From Symbiodinium natans (Eukaryota > Sar > Dinophyceae > Suessiales > Symbiodiniaceae), in assembly GCA_905221605.1 (NCBI GenBank), contig CAJNDS010002512.1, forward strand, positions 504,360 to 568,359: a stretch of DNA of 64,000 nt, written 5' to 3'. The notes beneath the pieces were generated by a model. The model was not told where the DNA came from. It saw only the letters and a program-made list of their open reading frames with translations, and searched no databases. Below are positions 1 through 12,398 of the stretch, piece by piece; the stretch's first letter is position 1, and every line of letters starts with the position of its first letter. A program made the position numbers and the translations under genes.

Positions 1-1424
1 AGGATCGGAAGGGAAGTCTTGCGCCCGGAAAGACGTCGCCGTAGAGTTAGAAGGATGCGCACAACTGGGCTTTGAACGCCCTGAGTGAATAAGAAACTCG
101 TTAAGCTCCAACCTGCTGCCCAAGTGCCGCCTGCGAAGGTATCGCCCACTCTTCGGCTGAGCACCGTGCCGAGTGCAGCGACGACCGCCGTGCCCGGAGC
201 CCGCACGAGGCCAGCAAAGTCAAGAACTCGTCAAGCAGGTGAGATGCAGTGATGCAGGAGTGTGGTACTCGTAGCGATTGGCAGTGGATATTGCGCATCC
301 CAGCCTTGAAGCGTATGGTCTGTGTGGTGCATTTGGAGGTTGCCAAACTCAAGCTCTAATCCTCGGTGCCTCATGCTTACGTTTGTGCTGATCCTGCCTT
401 TGGGGCCCCAGCAGATGAGATTCGCGATCGTGCCCTTCAAGTTCATAGATCCCTGTGTTGGATTCATGTGTTCTGACAAAGCTGGGGCTTGTGCAGGTGG
501 CCAGTTTTGGGGCGACCTGGGTTGAGAGGAGTAGGTGATTGTAGGTAGAATGTGAGGCCAAAACCAAGCCAAAAGGATCACGAATGCAGGCGTAGCGCAG
601 CTTCTGGCCTTTTGGGAACCAGTGCCGTTGTGCATGGTTTGATATATCAAGCTGAAGTGCCCTTGCGCTGGTTCTTGTGCGTGCTCCTCACAGGGCGAGT
701 TCCTCTCATGTCAGTCTAGGTCTGTTGTTGTGCGAAGCAAATGGCGGACGTGCTTTAGCGGCGCGATAAAACAAACAAATACCGCAGATGCCTGAGTTGT
801 TGAAGGATTCAAAAGATGAAGTGGTCCGATCGCCTGGACGAGAAGATCAAGCGATTGGTTGACTGGCCTCAATTTGTTTCCGGGCTTTGGGGATCAGTGA
901 CTTAAGTGACTTACAGTAGGGTTAAGGCAAGGCTTTGCAGGCCTCATAAATGGTTTCTCTCACTCTCTTATTTTTCTTGTTTTTTCTCTCGCTTATTGTG
1001 GCCTTGGGAGTGAGGGAAGACCCCACAGCCCCACAGCCCACTTTCTTGTCAACATGGAGCCGCTGCCATCAGACCCTCGGGGCTGCAAACCGCCTCCTTG
1101 TCACACCCCTCCGCACCACCATCAGGTCCTCTGGTTATTACCGCGTAACACCCTGGAATCATGAATAAAGACCACCTAGAAGCCAAAATGCTGTCCACAA
1201 GATACCACAAGCAGATGGTGTCCCCACCAAGTGTGGAGGGAAAACCATGCATGTTCAACCATATGGCCAGGCGTTAACAACCTTCAGATGCAGTTGATGC
1301 ACGAAGTTAACTTCTGATTGAGTCGGGAGGGAGGCAGATGGCAAGGAACTCCAGCAAAAAAGTAGCAGGTGTTCCTTTTTTCCTGTGGCCAACGGGATGA
1401 GGAAAATGGGATGGTTTCTGTGTC

Positions 1425-1438
1425 GATGATGATGATGG

Positions 1439-1473
<35 letters not shown>

Positions 1474-1477
1474 TTGA
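1425..1477 (+). repeat. GAT trinucleotide microsatellite
   Basis: About 16 GAT units with single interruptions (GGT, GTT). It produces artificial poly-Met, poly-His and poly-Asp frames on the two strands; none of these is a credible protein. Confidence 0.9.
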
Positions 1478-2111
1478 TGCGGAGTCTTTTCCAAGGACGT
1501 CACATGAAGCGAGGACCCTTCATGGGTCGACGCAATGGTAAAAGAAAAAGGAAAGCCGCGGAGGCCGCAGGTTCTTGACGAGGAAAGCCAGCAGCCACGT
1601 CGCAGAGGACAGCCAGCAAACAGAATGGAAGATGCAAAAACCACATGCCTGGCATGAAAAAAAGAAGCCTTCATACCTTGCACGCTCCTCGGCTTTCAAT
1701 CTTCGGAACCCCACCTCTGAATGCCCAGAATATCACATGTTGGTTGCCCTTGTCGTTGAGACTGAGGCCAGGATTATGCACGGCCGACGTGGCAGCAGCC
1801 AGGACGAGGATTCATGGAGCAGTGGCAGCTGAGGGTTTCAAAGCATTCCGAGTCTCACTCCGCCGGTGGAAGCCTCCGGCCTTGTACAACGAAAGTGTAG
1901 TTTGGTAGGGCGGTTGCTTTTCATGCAACTTTCCGGTCGCATTCTTGCGGGTCGACTTTCTGCAGCAGACTCTAGTTCTCATATGCTGGCAGCCGGAGGG
2001 TTGGCATGAAAGGGGCTTCATTTAGCCAGGCCAGCTCTATGCAGGCCGGCAAGTGCAGAAGCTGCACACACTTCCAAGTTAATGACATGAAGCAGTGGCC
2101 GGCACAAGGTT

Positions 2112-2146
2112 CTGTCATCGACACTGTCATCGACACTGTCATCGAC
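2112..2146 (+). repeat. 12-bp tandem repeat, three copies
   Basis: The unit CTGTCATCGACA is repeated about three times without interruption. The repeat length is a multiple of three, but the surrounding frame has no other coding signs. Confidence 0.85.
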
Positions 2147-2643
2147 TCGAACCTGTCGAACCATGCGCCGCGGAAGATGGTGTTGAACCACTGGGGGTCT
2201 GACTGCAAGAGCCAACTTTAATTTGTTCGTGCAGTGCCGGCACGACCCAGGGTGTTTCTCAAGGTGTCAAGTGCTGTTTGAAACTTGTCATGCCCATTAA
2301 GTCCTGGGGGTGCCGATTTGGGAGACCTGTGGCTCGGCTGAATTTGCGAAGTCTACTTATTGTTTTTGAGCTATTTCCGATCTTCTGAGAGCCATGAATA
2401 GTGCTGCAAATTCAGCGCCGGTGTGCACAGGGAAAACGTGCTTGAGATGTGCACGTCGCGACACAGCGCTTATGCGGACCAAGAAAAAGTCTCCACACCT
2501 GTTCCTAAACTTTTGACTTTGTTTGCTTGTTCGTGATTCAGTGTTTAGGAGTTTAGCACAACCAAGACACTCAGTTCAAATCCCAAACTTTTCTTGGCCT
2601 TCAGTTGTGCTCCATGGTGTTCCTACAGGCGCTAAAGCTGGGT

Positions 2644-2694
2644 TGTCGGAGCTGTCGGAGCTGTCGGAGCTGTCGGAGCTGTCGGAGCTGTCGG
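2644..2694 (+). repeat. 9-bp minisatellite (TGTCGGAGC)n
   Basis: Five exact units of TGTCGGAGC plus a partial sixth. Translations give Leu-Ser-Glu or Cys-Arg-Ser repeats; neither is embedded in a longer coding-like frame. Confidence 0.9.
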
Positions 2695-3525
2695 GGCGAG
2701 CGCTGTCCTGAACTGCGGAGTGGTGCCTCTCAGAGCAAGCCGCAGATTCGGCTTGCAGCGTGGTCTGGAGCTGGAATCACTGTTGAGAAGCCGGCTTAGT
2801 TTTTCTGCCTGTGTTTTGTAAATCCTCAAAGCTCAAGCCCTTGGAGGTTTCAACGTGCCCCTAGGTACCTAAAAAGTTCATGAACCCTAAGACCCCAAGC
2901 CCCGAAGTCTAAGCTCTGGCAGCCGGGGCATCCGGATGGAAGAATCGGCTTCCACAAGCTCTGGTTCATCAGATGGCCGGAGCCTCAGGTCTTTGGGGCT
3001 GTCATTTTTGCTTATCTTGAAAGGGCGCCGAACCTGAGCGGCCCGAGCTAAAAGTCATGAAAGCTACGTTTGCCGACCAATCAAATGGTTTCAGGCGGGT
3101 CACAAGGCGACTGCGGGCCTTAGGTCGTATGAAGATCATTTGGTCAACGGGTTACGAGGGGGTGGGCGCGAATCCCCCCTTCTCCCGGATCCCTTTCGTA
3201 TGCAGCCACAGCTGCACCCAAGTTGTCCGGAATATTTCCCTCCCGTAGGATTTTCATGAGATGTGACTTAATCCCGAGATGGGCGACGTAGGGATGTTGA
3301 CCCCCACCACAGAACGTGCAAACGCACGTGTGCACGCACGTGTGCATGTGCGTGCGCCTGTCACTGCTGCTCTGGGCATTGAGCCCTTTCACAGGTGGTG
3401 GCGTCTCTGAGTTCGAAGCCCGTATGTCAGCGTGGGAAGCTGAGAATGTGACAGCGCAGGACGGGCTGTTAAACGATCTATTGCATCGCCACTTGTTTCT
3501 ACGCTTCCCTGCGCTACTGTGAGAA

Positions 3526-3620
3526 CCCTAAACCCTAAACCCTAAACCCTAAACCCTAAACCCTAAACCCTAAACCCTAAACCCTAAACCCTAAACCCTA
3601 AACCCTAAACCCTAAACCCT
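3526..3620 (+). repeat. Interstitial telomere-like array (CCCTAAA)n
   Basis: About 13.5 perfect head-to-tail copies of CCCTAAA, the complement of the plant-type telomere unit TTTAGGG. It is flanked on both sides by ordinary sequence, so in this window it is interstitial rather than terminal. The lack of any variant unit suggests recent insertion or expansion, for example double-strand-break repair by telomerase or capture of a telomeric fragment; this is inference. Confidence 0.97.
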
Positions 3621-4302
3621 CGATGGCTGCTACTGCCAAGGCCTTTGTTCCATGTTTTTGAGGGGGGTTGGCTCCAGGGGCATCTCTTTTTCCTTCTGTG
3701 TGCGGAAATGCTGTGCCTTTTGGCAAGGCAACTATACAGAAGCCAGGTTGGTTTTGACTTCTTTCGTGGGCCCTTAGCAGCAGCTTTTGTTCCGCATTCC
3801 GTTCACTTAACAGTTCGTAGTAATTCAGTTACTTGCCTTGCTACGGCGGCAGCTGCTTCCGCTCCCCGGTCGATTCGCGGTGGAGAAGAGCGCGGCCGCA
3901 AGTCCAAGTGTCTAAACGGTTCCGCCCTATCGATTGTGTTGACACGTGCAGGACGACCTCGTGGTTTTCTGTGCTCCTGACCCGGGCGAGGCTTCCGCGC
4001 GTTTCTGCGCGGGGTGAGGGGTTCGAGACTAGGCGCAGCAACGCGAAAGGTCAAGTTTGAGCCGTAGCACTCAGCAAGGAACCGAAACGAACCATGTGCT
4101 GCTTCGATGTCAATGTCTCTGAAGTTGCAGCTAAATTCCGTATGCGTCCCAAGCTGAAGCCCAGAAACGCTAAAATGCCAGCCGCTCCTTGCAGCCTCGC
4201 TGCCGAACAAGCCAGGCAACCGAAGCCACCCTCCGACGACATCGCGCAGCCCGCCGAAATTCAATGCAGGGCAGCCCCAAAAACTTGAGCCTCCCCGCCC
4301 AG

Positions 4303-4356
4303 GAAACATGGCAGCTGGTTGCGGAGCGATGGGCTCGAGAGGAAGAGAAGGGAGCC
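4303..4356 (+). CDS. Candidate internal exon, unrecognised (charged helix)
   Basis: A 54-bp open segment begins directly after an acceptor (CCCAG|GAA) and ends at a good GT donor (GCC|GTGAGC). It encodes ETWQLVAERWAREEEKGA, a charged, helix-prone peptide. No neighbouring exon with matching phase was found and I do not recognise a family. It could be a chance match. Confidence 0.35.
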
Positions 4357-6021
4357 GTGAGCCCAGAGACCGGGAGCGCCCGGACCGATATACACATCTG
4401 CCCTATCTCATGGTGCCAGTGGGTCTCTACAGCCCGGAACCCTGAACCGCAAAATCGTCAACCTTCTCCACATTTTGCATGTCTCTGCTCTTTCAAAGGT
4501 TGTGACCCCCAAAGTCCAAAAGAAGGCATTGTCGGCCATGGAGGCCACCATCCTTTCGGCGGCCAGGCGTGGAGCCCGATGCCTTCAGAGTTCAGGTGTC
4601 AGAGACTTGGGAGTCACAGATGAGGCCCTTAAACCTTCAGGGCCTTGGACCGCTGGAGGCTATAGGTTTCAGGGCAGATTGGCAGGGCCTGTGATTTAAC
4701 CTTGGCATAGACTGTCGTTGGCTATCGCTTTGGCCCCGGAAAATGCCTTGCGTAATGCTGAAGCCGCTTGCTGTCGCCCACGAAAGACCCCAAGCTCGAT
4801 ACTTCCAATCTCACAAGAAGACCTCGCTTGCCAGGAACATTGAACCTGAGTTACTGGATGAGTTCCACGAGCTCACACGGACTCCGGCCAAGGCCCTGGG
4901 CCTCTGCCAAAGGGCGACTGGATGTGTTTGCGCAGTGCTTCGGGTTGCTGGTGAGGGCATTGGGGCGTTGCAGATTTGAGAGTGAAGGCCTCGGTTTGGG
5001 CGGTCCCGACCGTCACTCCTGTGATGCATGATCTGGTTTATTACGTTTGGGGAAATTCGAGATGTCCACATGAATGCGTGACAACGGCCAAACTACTCGT
5101 AGCATAGACGGAGTCTTTCAGGAGTCATGTATATGCAGTGTGTTGCGGGCCTGTAGTCAGTGTATGCCTTTCTTTGTTGGGCAGCAATCTTACGTAAAGT
5201 CCAAAGCTTCCAAGGGCAGCTTCCAAGCCGGAATCCTAAGCATCCAACCCAAACTCGAAAGCTGTTTTGGGGCCATGCTATGGTAGGTAGCTCGCACTGG
5301 GCGTGGGCAAGTGCTCATCGGCAACGAGGATGATGCAGGCAAACCGTGCGCCTGAATAACAAGTTCTTATCCATGCACCCTGGCCCCGTGCCTCCCACCA
5401 TTGCCTCGTGACAGTGCTTGGACCCTGTAAAGCCTTCCCAAATTGGCAACTTTGAGCCTGAGGCAGCGAGGAGGTCATTGCTTCTTGCGGCATCACTGCG
5501 GTATTGAACTGCACAGAGGAGCCGCCGACAACGCGCTGCCAGGCTCTCCTTTTCATTCCCTGCTCCAGTGCTGTTTGAAGAGGATGTCCTACGATAAATA
5601 GTTCAGGGGCCATGCTAGCAGGTGCAGCCTGCCATTCAAGCGTGTGGGTCACGGGGCAGACGCGGAGAACTTGCCACTAGGGCTGTCCCGACAAATCCAC
5701 GCGGGCAGGAGATGTACGCCAAGATCGGCCGCCAAGCTGCATTGTCTCCAACACCACGCCAACTAAACCTTGACCTATTGACGTGCTGAAGCTATTCGGT
5801 GAGTGGCAGAAGCAGGCATTGAAAATGACTTGTTTGAAGCCTTCCCGAACTTGTGTGCTTTTTGGATTGCGGATGTCTTAGATGATTGCTGGTTCTTCAT
5901 TTACGCTGCTATCCCAGGCCTATGAACGTAAAGCCTTTGCAAGCTCTGATCCCCGACCTTCTTCTGATGCTAGCGTCCCTCAGTATGCTGCCGCGTCTGT
6001 AGCTGTGCTCAAGGTCCTTCT

Positions 6022-6150
6022 ATGATGCTGACCCCCCCTTATCCCCACTTCTCCGCCCTTATCCCCCCTTCCCCGTTCTCTCCGCATTCTCCCCCTTCGC
6101 CCCCCCCTTCTCCCCTCCCCGCCTTCTCCCCCACTTCTCCCCCGGCTGCA
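6022..6150 (+). repeat. Polypyrimidine (C/T) low-complexity tract
   Basis: About 130 bases of almost pure C and T (CCCCTT/CTCC units). It is not a simple repeat of one unit. Tracts of this kind recur in the window, at 54446-54530 and as the purine version at 55494-55575. It is upstream of the first phosphatase exon and could lie in an intron. Confidence 0.8.
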
Positions 6151-6376
6151 AGCCACTCCGAGCAGTGTTTTTCAGGGCGGGCACGTTTGCATCAGCCCAG
6201 CCCCACAGCCAACCCAACCAAGTGAAACGCCCTTAGCATAGCGGGGGCGGGAAGGGCACAACGGAAAACACGGTGCAGCATGCAAACAGCACAAGAAAAG
6301 TCTAAGCCAGCACAAGCAAAAGTCGCTGTCCAATGATCAGTTCTGGGCTGCCTTTGAGTGGCTTGGGCTGCCCAAG

Positions 6377-7241
6377 GCGTCCGCTGGCACCATGTGCCGA
6401 TGCACGACGACATCACAGAGGCAGTGCGGAGAGTTTGGGGCAGCGGTCGCATTCAACCGGTTGCAAAAGGTGCAGAACGGGTCAAGTTCATAATCAGCTC
6501 TATTGGCATCAAGAAGCCGATCTGGACCTGGAAAAAGGCTTCGGGAATGCGTCCGGGGTTGGGGAACGAAGTGACATTTTGCGACAACTTCGGTGGCTGG
6601 GATGTGGCCGTTGAGCTGACCATTCTTCGGATTTTTCATTCGTGAAACCGGCCATCATCATGTCGCCACTCTTTCCATGCCTTTCTCTTTCAGGATTGCG
6701 GTGGTTTCGAGAGTTCAAGGGTTGTTCTTGATCGGAGGGCCTATTTTCACTCCACTTGCTGTTTGTGGTTTAGTTTGGCGCACACCTGCTTGGTTGGCTT
6801 CCTAGCTTTTTTCTGCCGTCCTAGCGTGAGACCTGATGGATAAGCCGAAACCCCGGAAAAAAGAGCTGAATGGTCAATCAGGTATACCTGTGAATACATC
6901 ACTTCGTCTTGCGCCCGCCACAAAGTTTCAGAACCCCAGCTCTCCTGCAGCAAGGACCTTGCGGTTGCTCTGACACGTGCGCGTCCTTGGCTAGCCGAAG
7001 CTTTGGCTGCCGAACAGACGGTCCGCACCTTCGTGTGTTTCCATGCCGCACATCTTCATGAAGGATTCTGTCGGTTGTTTTGGGTTCCAAATGCTTGAGG
7101 ATCCTTTCTGTTGTGAGTCCTCCATCAGCTGCACTTGTGGAGATCAACGGACAACACAAGATGCGCGAGGTCCTCATTCACTGCTTTGTGGGGGGAAACC
7201 GGTCCGTGGCTGTTGCCGTCGGCTACATGCTTTTGGACGAG
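6377..7241 (+). CDS. Dual-specificity protein phosphatase-like gene (partial, two exons seen)
   Basis: Two exons are visible. The first, from 6377 after AAG|G to about 6440, encodes VRWHHVPMHDDITEAVRRVW. This fits the strand and general-acid-loop region (Asp-Asp) that precedes the catalytic site in dual-specificity phosphatases. The second, about 7129-7241, encodes MREVLIHCFVGGNRSVAVAV. It holds the family signature HC-X5-R-S, with the catalytic Cys codon at 7182-7184 and the phosphate-binding Arg at 7200-7202, followed by the helix GYMLLDE. A GC donor (GAG|GCGTGG) closes it. Known chemistry of the family is hydrolysis of phosphotyrosine and/or phosphoserine/threonine through a cysteinyl-phosphate. 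The key residues are intact, so activity is plausible. The N-terminal part and the end after the active-site helix were not found. A PTEN-like or other Cys-based phosphatase cannot be excluded. Confidence 0.7.
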
Positions 7242-10200
7242 GCGTGGAATTCTCATTGAGCGGCATGCGTAGCTGAAGTGGGGACCAACATAGGCTTCGA
7301 GGCGCAACTTGCTGAGACGATGCCAAGAAATGTTGTGCGTTGTAGGACGGAGTGAGCTTGAGGTATGGTAGCCCTAGATCGGCTAACCCAAAGGACTACG
7401 AGCTTCTCCGTGCTGTAGAAGCTGTGGCGGGCGCACGAGGCTGGTTGAACTGGGTCACAAGTGGGGTGCTTCCTATCCTAGACCGCTGTCCATATTTGCA
7501 TAGTCTTAGCAGTCGTTTGCGCGACGACATGTGGTATGTATGGCATGGTCAATGGAACGCTGAGCAAGCCTGGGAGGGATGCTTGGGAGTGGTCTTGCGT
7601 GGACCCGGGATAAGGGTGATGATGAAGTCTAGCTTTCGCTGCTAGAAGGTGGAGTTGACGAGTACTCAAAATAGAATTATGCCCGCCTTCTACTGGCAGT
7701 ACCCTTTTTTTGCATCCCAAGAACCTAGGCGTGGGTTGTTCGGATGGGGTTCAGAGTGTCACACCTTCCCGAAGCCTGCATCTGGGAGAATTTCCAAACC
7801 CTAAACTCTGCAGAGCACATCCAGGCCTCGTCTTGGGCTCGGGGTCGTTCCCACTTCAGCTGCTGCGCCTTGCGCCAGAAAATGGCGTGTCGAGGGATTC
7901 TGGCCTGAAGATTGGGGACGCCCTCCCCTGACCCTCCCTTCACCTTCATCCGGGCCGAGAATGGAGGGGTTGGGAAGTTGGGAACTATGGATTTGGTATG
8001 TTTCGTTATGTTTCGGGATGGATACCACAACTGTTCGCGGACTGCGTATGCTAGTTTCATTGTTTTGTAGCTTGGGAGTTCTTGGAAGTACTTGGATCCT
8101 GATCTGACTGTTGCCTCGCTTAGGGTCATTTATAAGACGGTTGAGCCCTGATGCAATTGTTTTGTCGCTTGGGTGTTATCCTTGGAGACAATCCTGATAG
8201 AGGAGATCACCTCAGAAGTAGGTTGTTTATAGGCTTAGAAAGGCAAGCAGCCGGTCTGGGGAAATTAGCTCAAGAAGTTAACTTTGTGTTTGCCTCTTGG
8301 ATGAATTGTCTTCAGCAGGGCAGAAGACGTGCATGGTGGGCGGGTAGTGAGGGCTACTGTACAAGTAAGTGAGACTGGGGTGGGGGGTGTGCAGCTAGCA
8401 GCTAGCTGCACCCTCACCCCCCCCCCTCCTGTCATTTTTGCAGGGTCCGCGACTAAAGGTGCTGAGGGAGGGCAGAAAGATCGACAAACCCAAAGCTACA
8501 CGAGTGGAAGGGGTGACGGTGGGGAGGGAGAGTAGCGGAGGGGGGTGGAGGTAGCAAAAAAAAGCAAGGGTGTCGCATTGTGTTGAGGGGACCGAGTCTT
8601 GGCTTTCTCATCGCGGCTCCTCGGCTCGAGGATTCTTGCTGCAAGGTTAGAAGCAAAAACAGCCCGGAGGAGACTTAAGTTTCTAGCAGGGGTTATGCAG
8701 CACACGACGGGCACCTGAGACTCATGCAGGGCAGTTCTGTAGCAAGTGTCAGGCCGAGCGCCCAGGTTTATGACTCTCAGTCGTGCAGCGGGCAATACAA
8801 AGACTCCCGTCGTGCTTGCAGCATGCAGTTCTCTCCGCATTCGCGAATCCTGACCCCAGCTCTGCCCGGTGCTTGGAGGGCACAAGGTGTGCAAGCTCAA
8901 CCCCTGCTGCTTTAGCCTGTTCAACCCTGCACCCAAGTTCAGCATGCCTTGATCCGGAGGCCAACCAAAACCAACATTCGGGATTCGGGCTCTTGACCCA
9001 AATCGCAACCCCAATCTCACAGGCCCATGGGCTGGTCATCGAGGCTTAACATTTATAAAACCGCCAGACCTCAAATTTGCACCATACACTCTAAGAGCTC
9101 CCCGCGGAGTGACCACGACAAACCCTCGCCGCCAAGCCTCTTCACACACAGGAGAAAGCTCCAAGCTTTTTCTATGCTTTTCCAAGGTCTCACGGTTCTG
9201 CCTCCCCAGGCCTGGGCTCTCAGAGTTGGGGATGTTGGGCGTCAACGCATGCAACATTGTGCCACATCTTCTCTCACCAAGACTAGAGAGCACAAGGGCA
9301 TGCGGACAGTTGAGGGTCGGTGCCAGGATGCTGAAAATCCTTGCCTATTCTGAGCTAGCTAAAACCTTTCTGGGGCAATCAAGCCGATTCAAAGGGCATA
9401 TTGCTATGAGGCACGAAGCTTCAAGCGAACCAGCTGTCCATGTGGCCAGGTAGCCAACTATCTTCTCGGGCTCGTCCCTCCTTCTCCTCGAGGTGTGCTT
9501 GTTTGCCAAACTAGCTTCATCGCTGTGATGATCTTTCGCCTCTTCCATGCATGTTGTGCAAGTTGCCAACTGCATAAGGGAGCCGTGAGCCCACAAAACG
9601 CTGGAAGTCGTTGGACATACTTCAGTCCTTCATTGTAGGCCTTTGGTAGGCGCGAGTCAAGCACATCACACGGTCAAAAAGGCTGAGGGAAACAAAACGC
9701 ATGGGCCCACGGCGGGAAAACCCGACAATATGCCTGCACCAGGAGGAGCTCGCCTCGCCAGCGTTCGTGGGGCCCCCAAGAAGGGGGAGATTTTTTGCAC
9801 GGCCTTGTGGGAGTTGTTACCCAAAGTACTTGCACTCTGGGCGGCCCGGCTTCGAAAGTCTCAAGCTTCCATATAAGCTTGCTTCTGGAAAAAGGTTTGA
9901 CGGATCCTATCGAACGGGGCTGGCTCTGGAATGCGGTTTGGGGTTGAAAGGAGAAGACATGTCTCAAGCTTTTGAGCTGGGCCTGGCTTCCTACGTCTTA
10001 AGCTTAAAGACAGCGTCTGGCAAAGTGCATCGCTTTGGAGGCCAGGGGCTCCGGGGTCTCCTACCTGAACCCCACCGAGAATCCTCCAGAGTATCCTTGC
10101 CGGAGCTTTGGGGATAAGTTTTTGAGAACCAACAGCGAACGCAGGAGGCGAGAACTGAGCCCCAGCGAAGATGAGAAGAAGGAAGAAGTCAGAGTAGTTG

Positions 10201-12237
10201 CAGCTGCCCCAGCTTGGAAGAGGGCTTAGCATCGGGGGTAAGGAAGCTGCTGTGTTTGAGGCTTAATTTGAAGTTCAGCAGTTCAGGGGCCAAGTTCTGA
10301 CAAGGGAAGACTTGAGAGAGACAAGGTATGCAAAGCCCTTCGGTAATCTCGTGTGACTTCTTAAAACAGGTGATGTTAGATTCCATGGGGGCCCTTGGGG
10401 CTCTTGTGCAACACTCGTAGATTGTTTGAACAGAGGACTCCCCCATGCACCACTATCCCAGACGAAGGCTGCGGGAACGCCTTCAACCATGTTCAGCATG
10501 CATGTTTTTCTTAGCCCTGTCAAACCTGGCCGATGGCGAGATCCACAAGCCCATAGATGCCGTTGCAGGGTAAAAAGATTTCTGCCTCTACTGTGGTCCT
10601 TAAATTCAGAGGATGCCGACCTGAGATAGTAGCATCATGCGGCCTGCGGGTGCACCACCTAAAGCCTTCAATGCCCTAACGCTGCGTCGAGGTGCGACTG
10701 CGCCCGCCTATGGAGCAGTGCATCCAGTTGGCTTACTCTGCGGACGAGGTTCGGGGCTTGGGGAGTCCGATTTAGGCGGTGGGCTTCTTAAGCTGGCAAG
10801 AGAAACCCGACTTTTCAGTGCTGACTCCAAGGTCTCTAAGTATTACACAAGCCTTGTCTGTCCCCTGTCCGGTGGCAGCCGCATTTTGGAATCAGTGCGA
10901 TGCACCTGTTTTGCCTCATATGCGGGACAATGTTCAACGAGGGTGCGTAAGCCCCAATTCTGAACTTCAAATCCTCCCCAAAAAAGAAACAAGCAGGAGG
11001 ACAGCAGCAAGCTTCTGGGCCACTTCTCGGACAGCCAGCTCCTCGTGGGCTCATGGGCTTGGGCTTCGGGGTTTATGATGGAGGAGGTCGCCTTGGAGAA
11101 GATTGGGTGAAACAAGAACAGAGGGGGCCAGGAACCCTACATGCGTGCTTCGGGCTGAAGGTTCCTCAAGAAGCTGGGGCTTGCAATCCAGCTTCCATGC
11201 CTACGCTGCTTCACCCGCATGTGAAACGGACTCAGTGCCTGGTGGGGTTAGGAATTCCGGGCGTGGCCCCTGTTCTCACAAAGGTGCACCAGCTCTGCCA
11301 TGCTCGCCGAAGACAGTCGCGGGGCCCAGGGCGGCATGTCGGAGCTTCCCTCTTGTCTGAAGCCTTCAAAGCTTTAAAGGGGGGTGGCTGCACACTTCAG
11401 CCTTCCTGGGCAGAGTTGTGGGGCAGACCTGAACCTTTCTACTGTACAGTCCCAAACCAGCCAAGAGGCCTGCCAGGTGGAGGAGCTCCAATTCTCTCGG
11501 GTTGCCGCGACCTTGTGACAAGAGTTGTGGCTTTACACACAGGTTGCACTTTGGTTCATGATGATAGTTGAAGCAGATAGGTCGGGAACGAAGAATGACC
11601 GCATGCGCCCCTTGTGTTCAAAACTCGCTGGCCTCCTGATGCGAGGTTGGCCCACGGGAGAGCACATCGGACCTTTATTGTGCACTCCGACTGCTGGTGG
11701 CCAAGTCTCTTCAAGTTGCTGGAAGACCCATTGAAGACCACGCCACACCCTCTTTAGGGGTTTCATAGCGGGTGCTTTCTGACGTCGTCGCTGCCGAGTG
11801 TCAAGCTTCTTTTAGGTACCCTGACAACCAGTGATGAAAACTTGAATAACTCGAGCATGGTTCTTTCCGCTGTGCATGTCGGTACGATGAGCTGCAAGGG
11901 CGGAAGCCAATCTTTCAACCCCAAATCTTGAAGCCGAGGCGTAGGCCGTAGGCCCTCAGGTGTGGATTTTCAGTGGCACTGGGGCACACCAATAAACCAC
12001 ATTGAAAAGTCTGGCCTGTCCGAGTACGAGTTGAACCCTGCAAAGTTCCAGTTTCTGCTGCGACCGGCTCACAGCGCATAGCTCCGGGCGTCCTTGCCTT
12101 TGCTATCAGGCGACAACAGCATTTGCTTTTTCTTTTTGGTTCAGCTTTTGGCATTCAAGGATTTTTAGCATTGAGGGTTTATTTCTGCTTTTTGGGTCAG
12201 CGTGGAAAAATCGGTTCTGCGCCCCCCCCACGCAGAT
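7242..12237. other. No confident gene; probable intron and intergenic DNA
   Basis: Several long frames exist here (for example about 170 codons at 11053-11571), but their composition is irregular and they lack splice-bounded protein-like segments. A strong GT donor sequence (CAA|GTAAGT) at about 8364 could end a further phosphatase exon, but no acceptable upstream boundary was seen. A peptide at about 10130-10226 rich in Arg, Glu and Lys is a weak exon candidate. Confidence 0.45.
8389..8411 (+). repeat. Perfect 10-bp inverted repeat with 3-base loop
   Basis: GTGCAGCTAG and CTAGCTGCAC are separated by three bases. The flanks continue the symmetry imperfectly (G-rich on the left, C-rich on the right), so a longer hairpin is possible. 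It follows a GTAAGT donor-like sequence by about 25 bases. Confidence 0.7.
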
Positions 12238-12398
12238 GCAGACAGAGAGACGGAGATGGAGACAGAGTCAGACACGGACACAGACACAGACGCAGACACA
12301 GACACAGACAGACAGACAGAGACAGACACAGGCACAGACACAGGCACAGACACAGACACAGACACAGACACAAAGACAGAAAGACAGAAAGACAGATG
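12238..12398 (+). repeat. ACAGAC-type microsatellite with variants
   Basis: A 160-bp tract built from ACAGAC, GACAGA and ACAGGC units. It gives long artificial frames of Asp-Thr or Gln-Thr repeats on the + strand and Val-Ser or Val-Cys repeats on the other. It is not coding by any other sign. Confidence 0.9.

Larger units (their letters stand above)
1..3525. other. No supportable gene; repeat-bearing intergenic or intronic DNA
   Basis: Frames in this stretch are short and of chance composition, and I found no run of protein-like sequence bounded by AG|G and a GT/GC/GA donor. It contains three short tandem repeats (listed separately) and ends at a telomere-like array. A very large intron or intergenic spacer would both fit. 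Confidence 0.5.

Noticed and set aside
1255-1683. Minus-strand 142-codon frame with a poly-His run
   Set aside because: The His run is only the GAT microsatellite read on the other strand; no other coding features.
3803-4309. 168-codon minus-strand frame
   Set aside because: Irregular composition, no recognisable motif, and opposite in strand to every supported gene. It overlaps a + frame of similar quality.
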